In this document: positions 25,375 through 34,195 of the stretch, piece after piece
Layout: each line of letters begins with the position of its first letter
Position numbering within the stretch: the stretch's first letter is position 1
Source of the DNA: Gammaproteobacteria bacterium
Lineage (GTDB): Bacteria > Pseudomonadota > Gammaproteobacteria > SZUA-152
Reading direction: 5' to 3'
Assembly (NCBI GenBank): GCA_029882975.1
Contig: JAOUJW010000026.1
Location: 1-64,000 of the forward strand
DNA: 64,000 nt
Notes under the pieces: model-generated
What the model was told of the DNA's origin: nothing
Databases searched by the model: none
What the model saw: only the letters and a program-made list of their open reading frames with translations
Made by a program: the position numbers and the translations under genes

Positions 25375-27650
25375 GCAACACTCCTAGGCTTGACCGGAAT
25401 AGGAATTCGTAATTCGGTTTGTCCATTGCTAACGATAGAGACACGAGACTTAAAACTGTACCAAAGTAAATCGCGAATCAGCGATAAACCCTGGCCACTG
25501 GCTTTCCCGGCACGTGCCCAGTTTTCCAAATCCTTGATGGGGCTGGGCATTGACTCCAATCGAGCCCTATGGTCCCGAGCAATGAGAATGTTCGACTTGA
25601 TACACAAATGTACCTTTCCCCGAACAGTATCAACATAGAAATTCAATCTGGCTTCATTATCCTCGGTTGTACTTTTATAAGTATTAAATATCCATTCTTG
25701 TAAGACTAACACCAGAATGTGACCCAAGTAGGGTACTTCCCACTGGTGCAAATCGGAGTGCATCTGAACCTGCGACAACTTGGTTTGTTTTGCCATTGCA
25801 GCATAGAATTCCTTTCTTGCACCATCGACGGCCATTTCTGTAATCTCCAGCAAGTCCAGACTCACTGAGCGTCCGCTGAGATCCAGGCAAACGTTTTTCA
25901 CCATGTTGGCAATATGATGGTTGTATTTTTGCGCAATATGCGAACCGTAGCTCATCAGCTTTTCCTCCAATTCCTCCGGAGGAACCTCTATAAAGTCTAT
26001 CACGGCTGCTCCATAGGCACTTAACGTTGAATGATATTTACCTCGAAACAGCAATAGGGCCAATATTTGTCGCCGTTGGCGTAGAGACGCCTTATACAAA
26101 AAGGCCATCACGATCAAAAACAGCAGAACAATAAACACGGCCAATACCGGCCACATCGCAACGCTGCTATCGATTAAGCGTGTCATGGGGTGAATTTTTT
26201 TGTTTATAGTGTATTGTGCTAGTTCAGCCGCATTTTTTATTCGAATGTCGGCCAATCCATCGTCGTTACCTTGGGCGATACGCCTCCATAAAAATTGCAT
26301 TGCTTCCAGATTCTCCAAGGTCTCCACCTGATTGGGCCAATCCGCCAATTGAGGATAGCTTTTCCGGTTTAACATGGCCTGGTCAATTGTATTGAGAATT
26401 TGTTGCCGTGTCTGATCTGACATATCTAAAGTATGTAATAGTTCGGAAACGCCAAAATCGGGAAGATTTGCCGGTAGATAGCCATTTTGAGCCAAATGGT
26501 TAAGGTGAGCCGTATCGCTCACCAGGAACCGAACTAACTCTGATGCCAAAAGCCGCTCTCGGCTGTTTTTGGTGACCATAAGTTCCGACCCGCCTTGAAA
26601 CGTCACCGGTAAGGCGGCTATGCCCAAATGATCTTCAAACGCAATTTGGCCACTGCTTTTAGGGTACATCCTTTGAAACATTTTTTCCCAATGTTTCAAA
26701 AACCCCACGGGCTCTATGATGGCGCGATACTTTCCTTCTATGAAAGATTCAATGGCCTCCACATGCCCTACCTCCGGAAACCCAATCACACGGACAGGTT
26801 CGTACGGGTTGGCTGCCGGAACGGAGGCTCTCTTTGCAATCAGACGAGGCACCTCCAGAGCCGTTTCGGTATTGAAATGGAACATGTTATCGTCAAAGAG
26901 ATTTCCTCCGCCGCCCCATACCAATGGAGCGTAATCGTGAATCAAGTTCAGCGTCAAACCGATTGGCATCACTAGAAACGCTCGAGTTTCACCCGGATCT
27001 TGAAGCTGATACCGATAAAATTGATCCAACAAGTGGTCCCAGGTGCTGCCATTGATGTAAATCGGACGCGCTGAGGTTGTGTTTGGTGTTTGTCGCCAGT
27101 AGTACAGCAACCGCAGATCGTAGGTATATGGGACGGAAAACCTCTCAATGCTTTTTTGCTCAATCTGATGGGTTCTTTCGTATTGTTCAAAATACGCTTT
27201 CCATGTAGAGCCGATTTGCACTACGTCCGGCATTTGAAATTTCTCTACGATTCCATGGCCCAGCAATGCCTCGTTAAGTGAGGCAAACATTCTGCCCCAT
27301 TTAATAAATCTCAGCTTCAGAACCACTCCCTGAGTTTGGGCAAAGCGTTTAAGTGCCGATAATGTGTGCCTCTGAGAAATAATCGTAGACCAGTTGGGTT
27401 CGGCAGATTCCGGATTGCGAATGAACAATTGATCTCGTAACACGGGAACTGTCGTATTGAGCACGGTTATTGAGTTACCCACGCCGAATTCCTGATTGAA
27501 ACGATCCAGTTCCTGTTGTGAGACTGTATGAGCAACAGAATCGTCACGAACCAGCGGTATCAACCAAACCACCAGCTCACTGGCGACGGCGTGAACCGGA
27601 AGCATCAGGACCAATATTAATAATTGCCGCTTAACAGAAAACCGTCTCAT
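25371..27650 (-). CDS. Solute-binding domain fused to a membrane-anchored kinase-like ATPase
   Basis: About 759 aa. Start chosen at ATG 27650 because a signal peptide follows directly (MRRFSVKRQLLILVLMLPVH); the frame extends upstream into the previous gene. Residues about 25-450 resemble an extracellular sugar-type substrate-binding protein (LVVWLIPLV, LKLRFIKWGRMFASLNEAL, VVQIGSTWKAYFEQ, WGGGGNLFDD, VTKNSRERLLASELVRFL). A single transmembrane segment (WPVLAVFIVLLFLIVMAFLY) is followed by a cytoplasmic domain with HATPase-like features: N-box-like VLQEWIFNTYKS and GKASGQGLSLIRDLL. No HisKA-type H-box is obvious, so the phospho-acceptor, if any, is non-standard. I infer a ligand-sensing kinase for the receiver protein encoded next, with which it overlaps by 4 bp. 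Confidence 0.8.
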   Translation of the reverse strand: MRRFSVKRQLLILVLMLPVHAVASELVVWLIPLVRDDSVAHTVSQQELDRFNQEFGVGNSITVLNTTVPVLRDQLFIRNPESAEPNWSTIISQRHTLSALKRFAQTQGVVLKLRFIKWGRMFASLNEALLGHGIVEKFQMPDVVQIGSTWKAYFEQYERTHQIEQKSIERFSVPYTYDLRLLYYWRQTPNTTSARPIYINGSTWDHLLDQFYRYQLQDPGETRAFLVMPIGLTLNLIHDYAPLVWGGGGNLFDDNMFHFNTETALEVPRLIAKRASVPAANPYEPVRVIGFPEVGHVEAIESFIEGKYRAIIEPVGFLKHWEKMFQRMYPKSSGQIAFEDHLGIAALPVTFQGGSELMVTKNSRERLLASELVRFLVSDTAHLNHLAQNGYLPANLPDFGVSELLHTLDMSDQTRQQILNTIDQAMLNRKSYPQLADWPNQVETLENLEAMQFLWRRIAQGNDDGLADIRIKNAAELAQYTINKKIHPMTRLIDSSVAMWPVLAVFIVLLFLIVMAFLYKASLRQRRQILALLLFRGKYHSTLSAYGAAVIDFIEVPPEELEEKLMSYGSHIAQKYNHHIANMVKNVCLDLSGRSVSLDLLEITEMAVDGARKEFYAAMAKQTKLSQVQMHSDLHQWEVPYLGHILVLVLQEWIFNTYKSTTEDNEARLNFYVDTVRGKVHLCIKSNILIARDHRARLESMPSPIKDLENWARAGKASGQGLSLIRDLLWYSFKSRVSIVSNGQTELRIPIPVKPRSVA

Positions 27651-27696
27651 TCGATGTTTAACTACGTATGCCCACTGAGCTTCGCCCTCGTACGCT

Positions 27697-30429
27697 TTAT
27701 CTACTGCCGCTGATACGACGACGATAGACAAACACAGACAACAGCAGCAAAAGCAGGAACGGCTCCATTGCAGTGCGTCCACCATCATTGGAGGTTGTGG
27801 CTACCGGGTCCGGTACATACTGATGCCAATAGGGGTTATAGCCCAATTCAGCAAACAGATACCAGGATGTCGCCCCTACATGCAATCGACTGAAATATTC
27901 CCAGTTAAACCCGGTAGTGACACCATCATGCGATGCGGCAACAATCCCGCGACCATCGGTATTTACGGCCTGGGTCTGAGCTTTTTGTATTTCCGAACGG
28001 TAGAACCTGCTGGAGTTATCGCCGTTCATTCGCAAAGCCAGAGCCATTTGGGCACTTCCCTCAAACCAAACCCCATCCAGCTCACTACAGTTAAAGTCGA
28101 ATCCGCTGAAACCATCACGACTCAAGGCACAATTGTTTTTGGCCCACACCAAACCTCGGCGAATACGTAAATCGTCCGGAATCGCCATCACGGCCCAGGC
28201 TTGAATATCGACGGGTATATTGTCTCTGTTGACAGTCACACCATCATCACCTGTACCCGTCCAGAAAAATCCTTCTGTATTGTTCCACATGGAATCCACC
28301 AATGTTTTTGCATGCTCGGCGCGCTGCCGCCAAACATCATCCCCGGTGATGAGGAACAAGCGTTGAAACGCCGGGTACAAATCGATGTTATGTTCTGTCG
28401 CCTTGTAAAGCAATTTTTTGGGTGGTGTGGTATTGGTGGCTGTCTGTTCCCAGCCTTCATAGCCCCCCATATACCCACCGGCCCCCCGATCATCGCGAGT
28501 GAATTGCTCAACCCAATCTCCCATGCGCTTGGCGGATTCCAGGTAGCGAGTTTCACCGGAGACTTCGTAATAGGTGATCAACGCGAGCATAGCCCATGCG
28601 ACATTTCCGGTGTGAGTGCTGACATTGAATTCGTCCTCATACCATTGCTGGGCCTGGATGTCCCACCAACCCGGAAGTTTTGCCGTACTGGGTGCGGGAT
28701 CGTACAAATCGCCGGACATATAAGCATTTCGTAACCGGCCGTCATTGTAATGGCGATCATTTTCCTGGGCATACACTAACGCATCGGCCAGCAATCGAGC
28801 TCGACTCAAGTCATCTTCACTGCCGCGTGCAATATAGGCCAACATAGCCAAAGCATTGTCATAGACGTAAGCGGTATTGAGTAATGGAAATTCTGTTTTG
28901 TTATCCAATATGGTGAAGCTTTGCAGGAAACGTAGCCTGTCCCTGCGGTCTACATCGTATTTAACTTCATCGATATAGAATATAGGGTCGTTGCGTACCA
29001 ACCAACCAAATGGACTGACAATATGGGTCAAATCCAGACCTTCCAGCGGAATTTCATATCGTGTCCAATCCGTGCTGAGCGATAAAGTCCCGGTCGATGC
29101 CTCCGGTTGCAGGGAATCCGGGTAGGTTCCGACCACCCCTCCTGCAACGAACTCGACCGGCTCATTACCCAGTTCACCCCTGGCGTAGAAGCTGACTTTT
29201 GTGGCACCACTAAGATCGAACCCGGCAGCTGCGAGATTGGCCCAGTTACTATCGGGTTGCAGCCAGCGAATCCCCACCCAGGACGGTAGGGCGGTTTCCC
29301 ATATGTTCTTAAAACAGGTTAAGCCGCTATAACAATTCACTTGCCATTGTGGGTCCACTTGCAGGATGTCCGTGTATCCCATCCACCCGGAAGGACTGGC
29401 ATGGTTAGCGCCGCTATTGAAATCGGTATAGATGTGAAAACTGGTATGGTACTGGTCCATAGTGGATGTGAGATAGTCGAAAGCGCGACTGGTCGAATCG
29501 GCACTCAGATCCAAAACATAAACCATACGTACCCGCTCGGTAGCATGATTTCCGGCTGTGTCACTAACGTTGAAAGACAAACGGTAAGAACCTGGAACGC
29601 TGCTATCAACCAAACCCCGGGTCACCACCCTGGCGCTAATATCACCATCTCGATTATCCGTTGCACAAACCGGCTGAAGCACATAAGGTTGCCCTATTTG
29701 CAATATTTGAGTATTTATCCCATTCAAATCGATTACAGGCACGGTTTCATCATACGGTGTATTTCCATTGAAATACTCCAAAATTGCCAGATCGGTTTTT
29801 ACATAATCATATACTTTCAGTTCGTCGATTTGACTGCGTGAAAAACCGTACCATCCAACCCATCCGACGCAAAAGTTACCGGCCGGGTTAGGGTTGGAAC
29901 CGGATACGATACCATCATAATTGGATTTACAAGCACCATCCCAACATACTTTAAAATTGGTTTGTGTCCCTTGGATTTGCCAAACTGCAGTTACCAGGTG
30001 CCAACGATCGTCATGGGCAATGGGTGCCGGTCCCCAGGCTTGATCGAAACTGTTACTGACATTCTTCACTTCCATGATGATATGATCAGCATTCTTAAAT
30101 ATCCCTCTGCTGTTCGCAGAACCCAATCCGCCAATATCAAAAAAACCCAAACGATTGGCGTTAGGTGTCTTGACCCAGAATTCCAGCGTTCCCTGGCTCA
30201 GGTCCAGGTTACCTTGTAGGGGATAACAAACTCTGGTGGAATTAGAGAAATCGGCTGCATTTCCCACCACTCCGGGAACAATATTCGGCCAAGCAGATCC
30301 CGCAGAAGCACCATTAACTTGCATTTGATCGAGGCTGTCAAAACTTTCGTGAAACAACAAAGTATCGGCCTGCGTAACCTGCATGCTGAGGATTAAATAG
30401 ATAGCGCAAGACAACTGGATAATTTTCAT
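27697..30429 (-). CDS. Secreted multidomain protein: LamG, Ig-like, carbohydrate-binding and (alpha/alpha)6 glycosidase-like domains
   Basis: 910 aa. Strong ribosome site AAGGAGGGG before ATG 30429, and a signal peptide to about residue 21. Order: LamG/concanavalin-like domain (about 30-215, GTLEFWVKTPN, DELKVYDYV), an Ig-like/DUF5011 segment (DNRDGDISARVVTRG, GSYRLSFNVSDTAGN), a galactose-binding-like domain with Trp-rich surface (GIRWLQPDSNW), then a helical toroid (LLNTAYVYDNALAMLAYIA, NVAWAMLALITYYE, HNIDLYPAFQRL) as in six-hairpin glycosidases. The C-terminus (DGGRTAMEPF, hydrophobic run, YRRR) resembles a GlyGly-CTERM-type sorting signal. I infer an exported polysaccharide-active enzyme. 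The solute-binding sensor encoded 46 bp downstream might detect its products. Confidence 0.78.
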   Translation of the reverse strand: MKIIQLSCAIYLILSMQVTQADTLLFHESFDSLDQMQVNGASAGSAWPNIVPGVVGNAADFSNSTRVCYPLQGNLDLSQGTLEFWVKTPNANRLGFFDIGGLGSANSRGIFKNADHIIMEVKNVSNSFDQAWGPAPIAHDDRWHLVTAVWQIQGTQTNFKVCWDGACKSNYDGIVSGSNPNPAGNFCVGWVGWYGFSRSQIDELKVYDYVKTDLAILEYFNGNTPYDETVPVIDLNGINTQILQIGQPYVLQPVCATDNRDGDISARVVTRGLVDSSVPGSYRLSFNVSDTAGNHATERVRMVYVLDLSADSTSRAFDYLTSTMDQYHTSFHIYTDFNSGANHASPSGWMGYTDILQVDPQWQVNCYSGLTCFKNIWETALPSWVGIRWLQPDSNWANLAAAGFDLSGATKVSFYARGELGNEPVEFVAGGVVGTYPDSLQPEASTGTLSLSTDWTRYEIPLEGLDLTHIVSPFGWLVRNDPIFYIDEVKYDVDRRDRLRFLQSFTILDNKTEFPLLNTAYVYDNALAMLAYIARGSEDDLSRARLLADALVYAQENDRHYNDGRLRNAYMSGDLYDPAPSTAKLPGWWDIQAQQWYEDEFNVSTHTGNVAWAMLALITYYEVSGETRYLESAKRMGDWVEQFTRDDRGAGGYMGGYEGWEQTATNTTPPKKLLYKATEHNIDLYPAFQRLFLITGDDVWRQRAEHAKTLVDSMWNNTEGFFWTGTGDDGVTVNRDNIPVDIQAWAVMAIPDDLRIRRGLVWAKNNCALSRDGFSGFDFNCSELDGVWFEGSAQMALALRMNGDNSSRFYRSEIQKAQTQAVNTDGRGIVAASHDGVTTGFNWEYFSRLHVGATSWYLFAELGYNPYWHQYVPDPVATTSNDGGRTAMEPFLLLLLLSVFVYRRRISGSR

Positions 30430-30451
30430 TCACCCCTCCTTCCCTTGCGTT

Positions 30452-30491
30452 GTTGGTTTTGTCGTTGGTTTTGTCGTTGGTTTTGTCGTTG
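30452..30491. repeat. 12-bp tandem repeat, three and one third copies
   Basis: GTTGGTTTTGTC at 30452-30463, 30464-30475 and 30476-30487 plus GTTG. It sits within the 5' flank of the secreted glycosidase-like gene, 23 bp upstream of its start, so length changes could affect its promoter or leader. Confidence 0.9.
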
Positions 30492-30644
30492 CCAAACTCA
30501 ACGACTAAATTGCGTTATTTTTTTCATTCAATATTCCTGTAACGCAAAAGCAAGGCCAGCTTACTTCATGGGGTCGGCCACTGTAAATGGTTGATTTAAT
30601 GGAAATCACTGGTCCGTGTGATCGCATAACACTCAACCAATAAC

Positions 30645-30676
30645 TCTCAGTAATACATTGCCATGTATTACTGAGA
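30645..30676. other. Perfect 13-bp inverted repeat in a 360-bp intergenic region
   Basis: TCTCAGTAATACA (30645-30657) and TGTATTACTGAGA (30664-30676), 6-nt loop. Lies between two minus-strand genes (30430-30789 carries no other gene). No T-run follows on either strand, so it could be an operator of the downstream gene or a structural mRNA end. Confidence 0.7.
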
Positions 30677-30789
30677 TTATAGAGGTTTGCCCTACGCGAG
30701 GTATGTGATGATAATCTGTCGGTACGGGTCTGTAAGAAAAACGGATAGACGGCAGTTTTGTTATAATCGTGAATTTTTCAGGATTCTAA

Positions 30790-32118
30790 TTAGTAATACA
30801 CATTCGCCGCCATGATATCCTCCAGCTTGATCGGGTAAGTATACTCGCCCCCTCCAACATAGGTTTGGATGCGAATGGTCTTATCGTCCACGCTGCGCAG
30901 AAATCCTTTGCGTTCACCATAGGCGGTTTGTACTTTGATGCCCTTACCAAGATATTTCATCAACTGGGATTTTCTAACCGGCAACAAGCTCGCCTGCTTA
31001 ACAATAGGCTGGAGACTGGCAGCCGTAATCGGTTCCGGCAATTGACTTTCAACCTTAGCCGGCACTTTATCTTCTTTGTCGGCTTTGTTTAAGCTTTCAG
31101 ACGCATCGGCAACCACCTCTTCGTTAGTCCAACGAATGGTTTCCATATCGATATCTGCACCATTGATGCTCAAATCCATTCCCAACATACGCATCGCATC
31201 AGACGCCTTGTAAAACTTCAAGCTAGTGAGTGAAATGTCGTCAGTGGGTTTCAAGCTCAATTGCAAAACGCCACCTTCTTTTAAGTAACGACTGTATGCC
31301 TGAGCCAGATTTTCCGGAAAGACGGCCCCGAACTTGCGCGACATACCGTTTAAGTTGGCCTGAACATATTCATCTAATGAGCCGTTGTTGTTGGCCGCGC
31401 AATAATTATTACGGCGTTTATAGTAGCTGGAATCCGCCATTTTTAGTTTCAGCCGGGAGATGGTCGGTTCTTTATCGGCTATCTTGGTGAGCAAATTGCG
31501 ATCCGGGTCAATTTTAAAATGCAGTTCCAGTTCAGCATTGCCCATATCCTTGGTATTGATCTGGCCGACCATTTTGAACTTATTGGTAAATTCGCTATGG
31601 TTAACCTCGAAGCGAAAATCGGCTTGAACTTTGGTGTACCCCATAACGAGATAATCATCGAAAGTGAACATTTCGGAACCCGTACAACCGATGGCATCCA
31701 TATTTTTGAAATCCATTTTTGATTCCCGTGCCGCCGCCTGCTGATATTGGGCTTCACTGAGCAGCCTGAACATATCATACTTAAGATTGGTCTGCAGATT
31801 ACTCACTTCCCAAACAAATCTCTCGGGTGGGCGCTCCATGGATTTACGAGTCAATTGTAACAACTCAAGAAAATTATCAGTGCTAAGCCGGAATTCTGAA
31901 ATTGTGATTTCACCGGGAGCCAAACGTGGTTTTATAACGATGTCCTGAATACCAATGTCACCGTCTATCGTACTGAATACGGAGTCATATTGGATGTCCA
32001 CAACCGACCGGATTGGCGCGATGGCCTTATCAAGGCTCGACTGAAAATTGTACAAAATATAACCCTTTACCGCACCGTACAAAATTACTGGCACTATCAA
32101 AAGTTTGGTAATGGACAT
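30790..32118 (-). CDS. Inner-membrane-anchored protein of unknown function
   Basis: 442 aa from ATG 32118, which has an excellent ribosome site (GGAGGAGGAATCAACT before ATG); the longer frame would start inside that site. One N-terminal membrane segment (LLIVPVILYGAVKGYILYNF) is followed by a beta-rich periplasmic-type region (FSTIDGDIGIQDIVIKPRL, ELELHFKIDP) that recalls AsmA/DUF945-like lipid-transfer folds without a firm match. The C-terminal 65 residues (KGIKVQTAYGERKGFLRSV, IRIQTYVGGGEYTYPI) look like a small SH3-like barrel. Monocistronic. No catalytic motif seen. Confidence 0.75.
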   Translation of the reverse strand: MSITKLLIVPVILYGAVKGYILYNFQSSLDKAIAPIRSVVDIQYDSVFSTIDGDIGIQDIVIKPRLAPGEITISEFRLSTDNFLELLQLTRKSMERPPERFVWEVSNLQTNLKYDMFRLLSEAQYQQAAARESKMDFKNMDAIGCTGSEMFTFDDYLVMGYTKVQADFRFEVNHSEFTNKFKMVGQINTKDMGNAELELHFKIDPDRNLLTKIADKEPTISRLKLKMADSSYYKRRNNYCAANNNGSLDEYVQANLNGMSRKFGAVFPENLAQAYSRYLKEGGVLQLSLKPTDDISLTSLKFYKASDAMRMLGMDLSINGADIDMETIRWTNEEVVADASESLNKADKEDKVPAKVESQLPEPITAASLQPIVKQASLLPVRKSQLMKYLGKGIKVQTAYGERKGFLRSVDDKTIRIQTYVGGGEYTYPIKLEDIMAANVYY

Positions 32119-32488
32119 AGTTGATTCCTCCTCCAAGGAATTCGATCTGGGGCGTCAGAAGAAACCTGGATACTGATAGTAGTAGTTATATAGAAATGCT
32201 AACACAGAGTTGGAATTTTACACAAAGTGATCGCCTTTGTTTAATTTTTCCGGCACTACTTAACTCTACTTATCACTACTTAAGTATCTTTGTAGGTCAT
32301 ATCAGTACATCAATTACCGAAAAATAGTCGTGATCTCCATCGGCACTCAAAGTAGAATGCCAACTTCCTTTTTTCCATGAACTTAATAACGCTTTAGATA
32401 GTTTACTTTAGTTTTGCCGGTCAACTCGAAGTATTAATATTTTTTGCAATCCCTTCTGTAGTTGTTGTCGTAGTCGTTTTTTACTTAT

Positions 32489-32621
32489 GGAACCTCTGAT
32501 TAATTCCTGAATGGCGAGGCGAAAAACGCAGGGAATATCGGGAATATTCTCAAGTTTTTCAACGAAGCAATTGACAATTTAGGCCTCATATATGCCATTC
32601 ACGGAGTTAATCAGAGGTTCC
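32489..32621. mobile_element. MITE-like element with 28-bp terminal inverted repeats
   Basis: The left end GGAACCTCTGATTAATTCC...GAATGGC and the right end (inverted) GGAACCTCTGATTAACTCCG...GAATGGC match at 26 of 28 positions. The element is 133 bp and non-coding. Target duplication is not clear from the flanks. A shorter degenerate relative lies at 55656-55722. The rest of the 32119-32662 intergenic stretch shows no gene. Confidence 0.75.
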
Positions 32622-32662
32622 TTAACTAATAATCAGCTGTATCTTCTGTGGAGGAGCTTTTT

Positions 32663-33184
32663 GTGACAACCATAAAAATACCTATGAAATTGGGGGCCTT
32701 TGCTATTGGTTTGTGTTTTCTTACCACCGGTTTTGCCCATGAACCCAGAGATAATGTGGCCGACGGTGCCTACAACATCGTTGTTGGCTACAGTGCAGAG
32801 CCGGTATATGCCGGTGTGGCTAATGGCATGGACCTCACTATACGCAATCCGGACGGCAGCGCTGCGGATGTTCAAGACATTGATTTGGATATTACGGTGT
32901 TGTATCTGGAAACAGATGCGATGGATTCGAAAGTCAAAGCCTCTGCATTACTTACCGGTGAATTGAGGCGTAATCGGTCTACACCCAATAATTTTGACAT
33001 TGATTTTATGGCTACGCGGGCCGGAGCCTATGGCTTCATCATCAAAGGTATGATTGATGGTAATATGATTGATGAAAAATTTGTTTGTGGCGGTGGATCG
33101 CAAAATCCTGAGGGGCGATCTTTTGGCTGCACAGGTTCTTTGCAGAAATTTCCCGGTGGCAAAAAGCACAGGGATGATGACTGA
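32663..33184 (+). CDS. Small exported protein of unknown function
   Basis: 173 aa from GTG 32663, chosen because GAGGAG (32651-32656) lies 6 nt upstream. Residues 1-25 form a signal peptide (LGAFAIGLCFLTTGFAHE). The mature part looks like a beta-sandwich (YNIVVGYSAEPVYAGVANG, LTIRNPDGSAADVQDIDLDI, GAYGFIIKGMIDG), similar in style to periplasmic CopC/YtkA-type domains. Two Cys near the end (VCGGGSQNPEGRSFGCTG) may form a disulfide, and the C-terminus is basic and His-containing (GGKKHRDDD). A metal link is conceivable but unproven. Confidence 0.75.
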   Translation: MTTIKIPMKLGAFAIGLCFLTTGFAHEPRDNVADGAYNIVVGYSAEPVYAGVANGMDLTIRNPDGSAADVQDIDLDITVLYLETDAMDSKVKASALLTGELRRNRSTPNNFDIDFMATRAGAYGFIIKGMIDGNMIDEKFVCGGGSQNPEGRSFGCTGSLQKFPGGKKHRDDD

Positions 33185-33205
33185 TCTGTGCCTTTACAAC
33201 ATCAG

Positions 33206-33231
33206 GCGGATAGGTTCCTCTATCCGCTTTT
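33206..33231 (+). terminator. Rho-independent terminator after the small exported protein
   Basis: Stem GCGGATAG (33206-33213) with CTATCCGC (33220-33227), 6-nt loop, then TTTT. Confidence 0.8.
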
Positions 33232-33285
33232 CCAACCAGTCATGGCAGGTGCCAGTCACTATAACCCTTTGCCGGATTCCCTCTA

Positions 33286-33867
33286 TCAAGTAATTAAAAA
33301 AATCATTAGAGCAGTACACAATGCGATAAGCAAGGCTTGTAGCCCGGACATAAACCAATGGCTACCGCTTACCCGACCCAGAAAAACGCCGAGAAAAAAT
33401 ATGCAAGTAAACGATAAACCAATTGCGCTGGTAACCGGGTCTGCGGGTAAAGCTACACCGCGCTGAGCCATCCACAAAGGTGAAATAATGAACAAGGAAA
33501 TCAATAATGGGGACAAACCGTTTATCAGACCCACCCACACCGGTACCCAGCGAGTTGCCTTAATGTGATCGGATCCGCTAAGATCGTTTGCAACCATTGC
33601 GTCTTGCAAGGATTTGAGATCTTTTTGACGCTCAGCTTTTTCACTCAAATACGCGCTGGTAATTCCACTCATCGCCAACGCGATGGCAGCCCCAACACAG
33701 GCGGGAATTACAATATTGAGATTTACACCCTTGCCCACATAGAAACCCAACAATAGCCCCAACATGGTCAGTGCGCCGTCAAATCCGTTAACCACAAAGT
33801 AGCGTCGGGAAATATCTTCAACCCGGGTTATGGCAAACAAGCGCCGGATGGTTTTAAGACTGGTCAT
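33286..33867 (-). CDS. VIT1/CCC1-like membrane transporter family protein
   Basis: 193 aa with about five transmembrane segments. The N-terminal signature RRYFVVNGFDGALTMLGLLLG is that of the VIT1/CCC1 superfamily, followed by a cytoplasmic helix (EKAERQKDLKSLQDAM) between the second and third spans and a C-terminal hairpin. Family members move iron or manganese out of the cytosol, but many prokaryotic ones are uncharacterised. Starts 8 bp after a DUF211 gene, so the two are co-transcribed. Confidence 0.8.
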   Translation of the reverse strand: MTSLKTIRRLFAITRVEDISRRYFVVNGFDGALTMLGLLLGFYVGKGVNLNIVIPACVGAAIALAMSGITSAYLSEKAERQKDLKSLQDAMVANDLSGSDHIKATRWVPVWVGLINGLSPLLISLFIISPLWMAQRGVALPADPVTSAIGLSFTCIFFLGVFLGRVSGSHWFMSGLQALLIALCTALMIFLIT

Positions 33868-33875
33868 GAACGCAA

Positions 33876-34154
33876 TTAAATTTCGTTACTACTATCAGGA
33901 ACATTGACCACATCCACACCATCCACACTGTGTAATGACCCACCCATTTGGCTGATAACAGCGACAATTTCATTCATTTCAAGCACCGGTGCTTGAATAG
34001 TGATTTCCAATGTCTCCGTCTTTTCGTCCATTTCAACGACTTTCAGTGCAACATGCGCCTCGTTGATATGTGCTGCTATTGTCCGGGCAAATTCCAGACT
34101 GTCCGGTTGATGTGGTTTTAAAACATCCAACACCAACCGAGTAACCCGAACCAT
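33876..34154 (-). CDS. DUF211 family protein
   Basis: 92 aa with a strong ribosome site (AAGGAGG) before ATG 34154. Opens VRVTRLVLDVLKPHQPD and continues with a ferredoxin-like beta-alpha-beta pattern (VALKVVEMDEKTETLEITIQ, VISQMGGSLHSVDGVDVV), matching DUF211, best known from archaea. Function unknown; the fold resembles small regulatory metal-binding or ACT-like domains. Coupling to a VIT/CCC1-like gene suggests it modulates that transporter. Confidence 0.85.
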   Translation of the reverse strand: MVRVTRLVLDVLKPHQPDSLEFARTIAAHINEAHVALKVVEMDEKTETLEITIQAPVLEMNEIVAVISQMGGSLHSVDGVDVVNVPDSSNEI

Positions 34155-34195
34155 ATTCCTACCTCCTTTTTTGCCTGCCTACTGACACTATTGGA

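Noticed and set aside
30452-30491. Short CRISPR array
   Set aside because: The 12-bp units are head to tail with no spacers.
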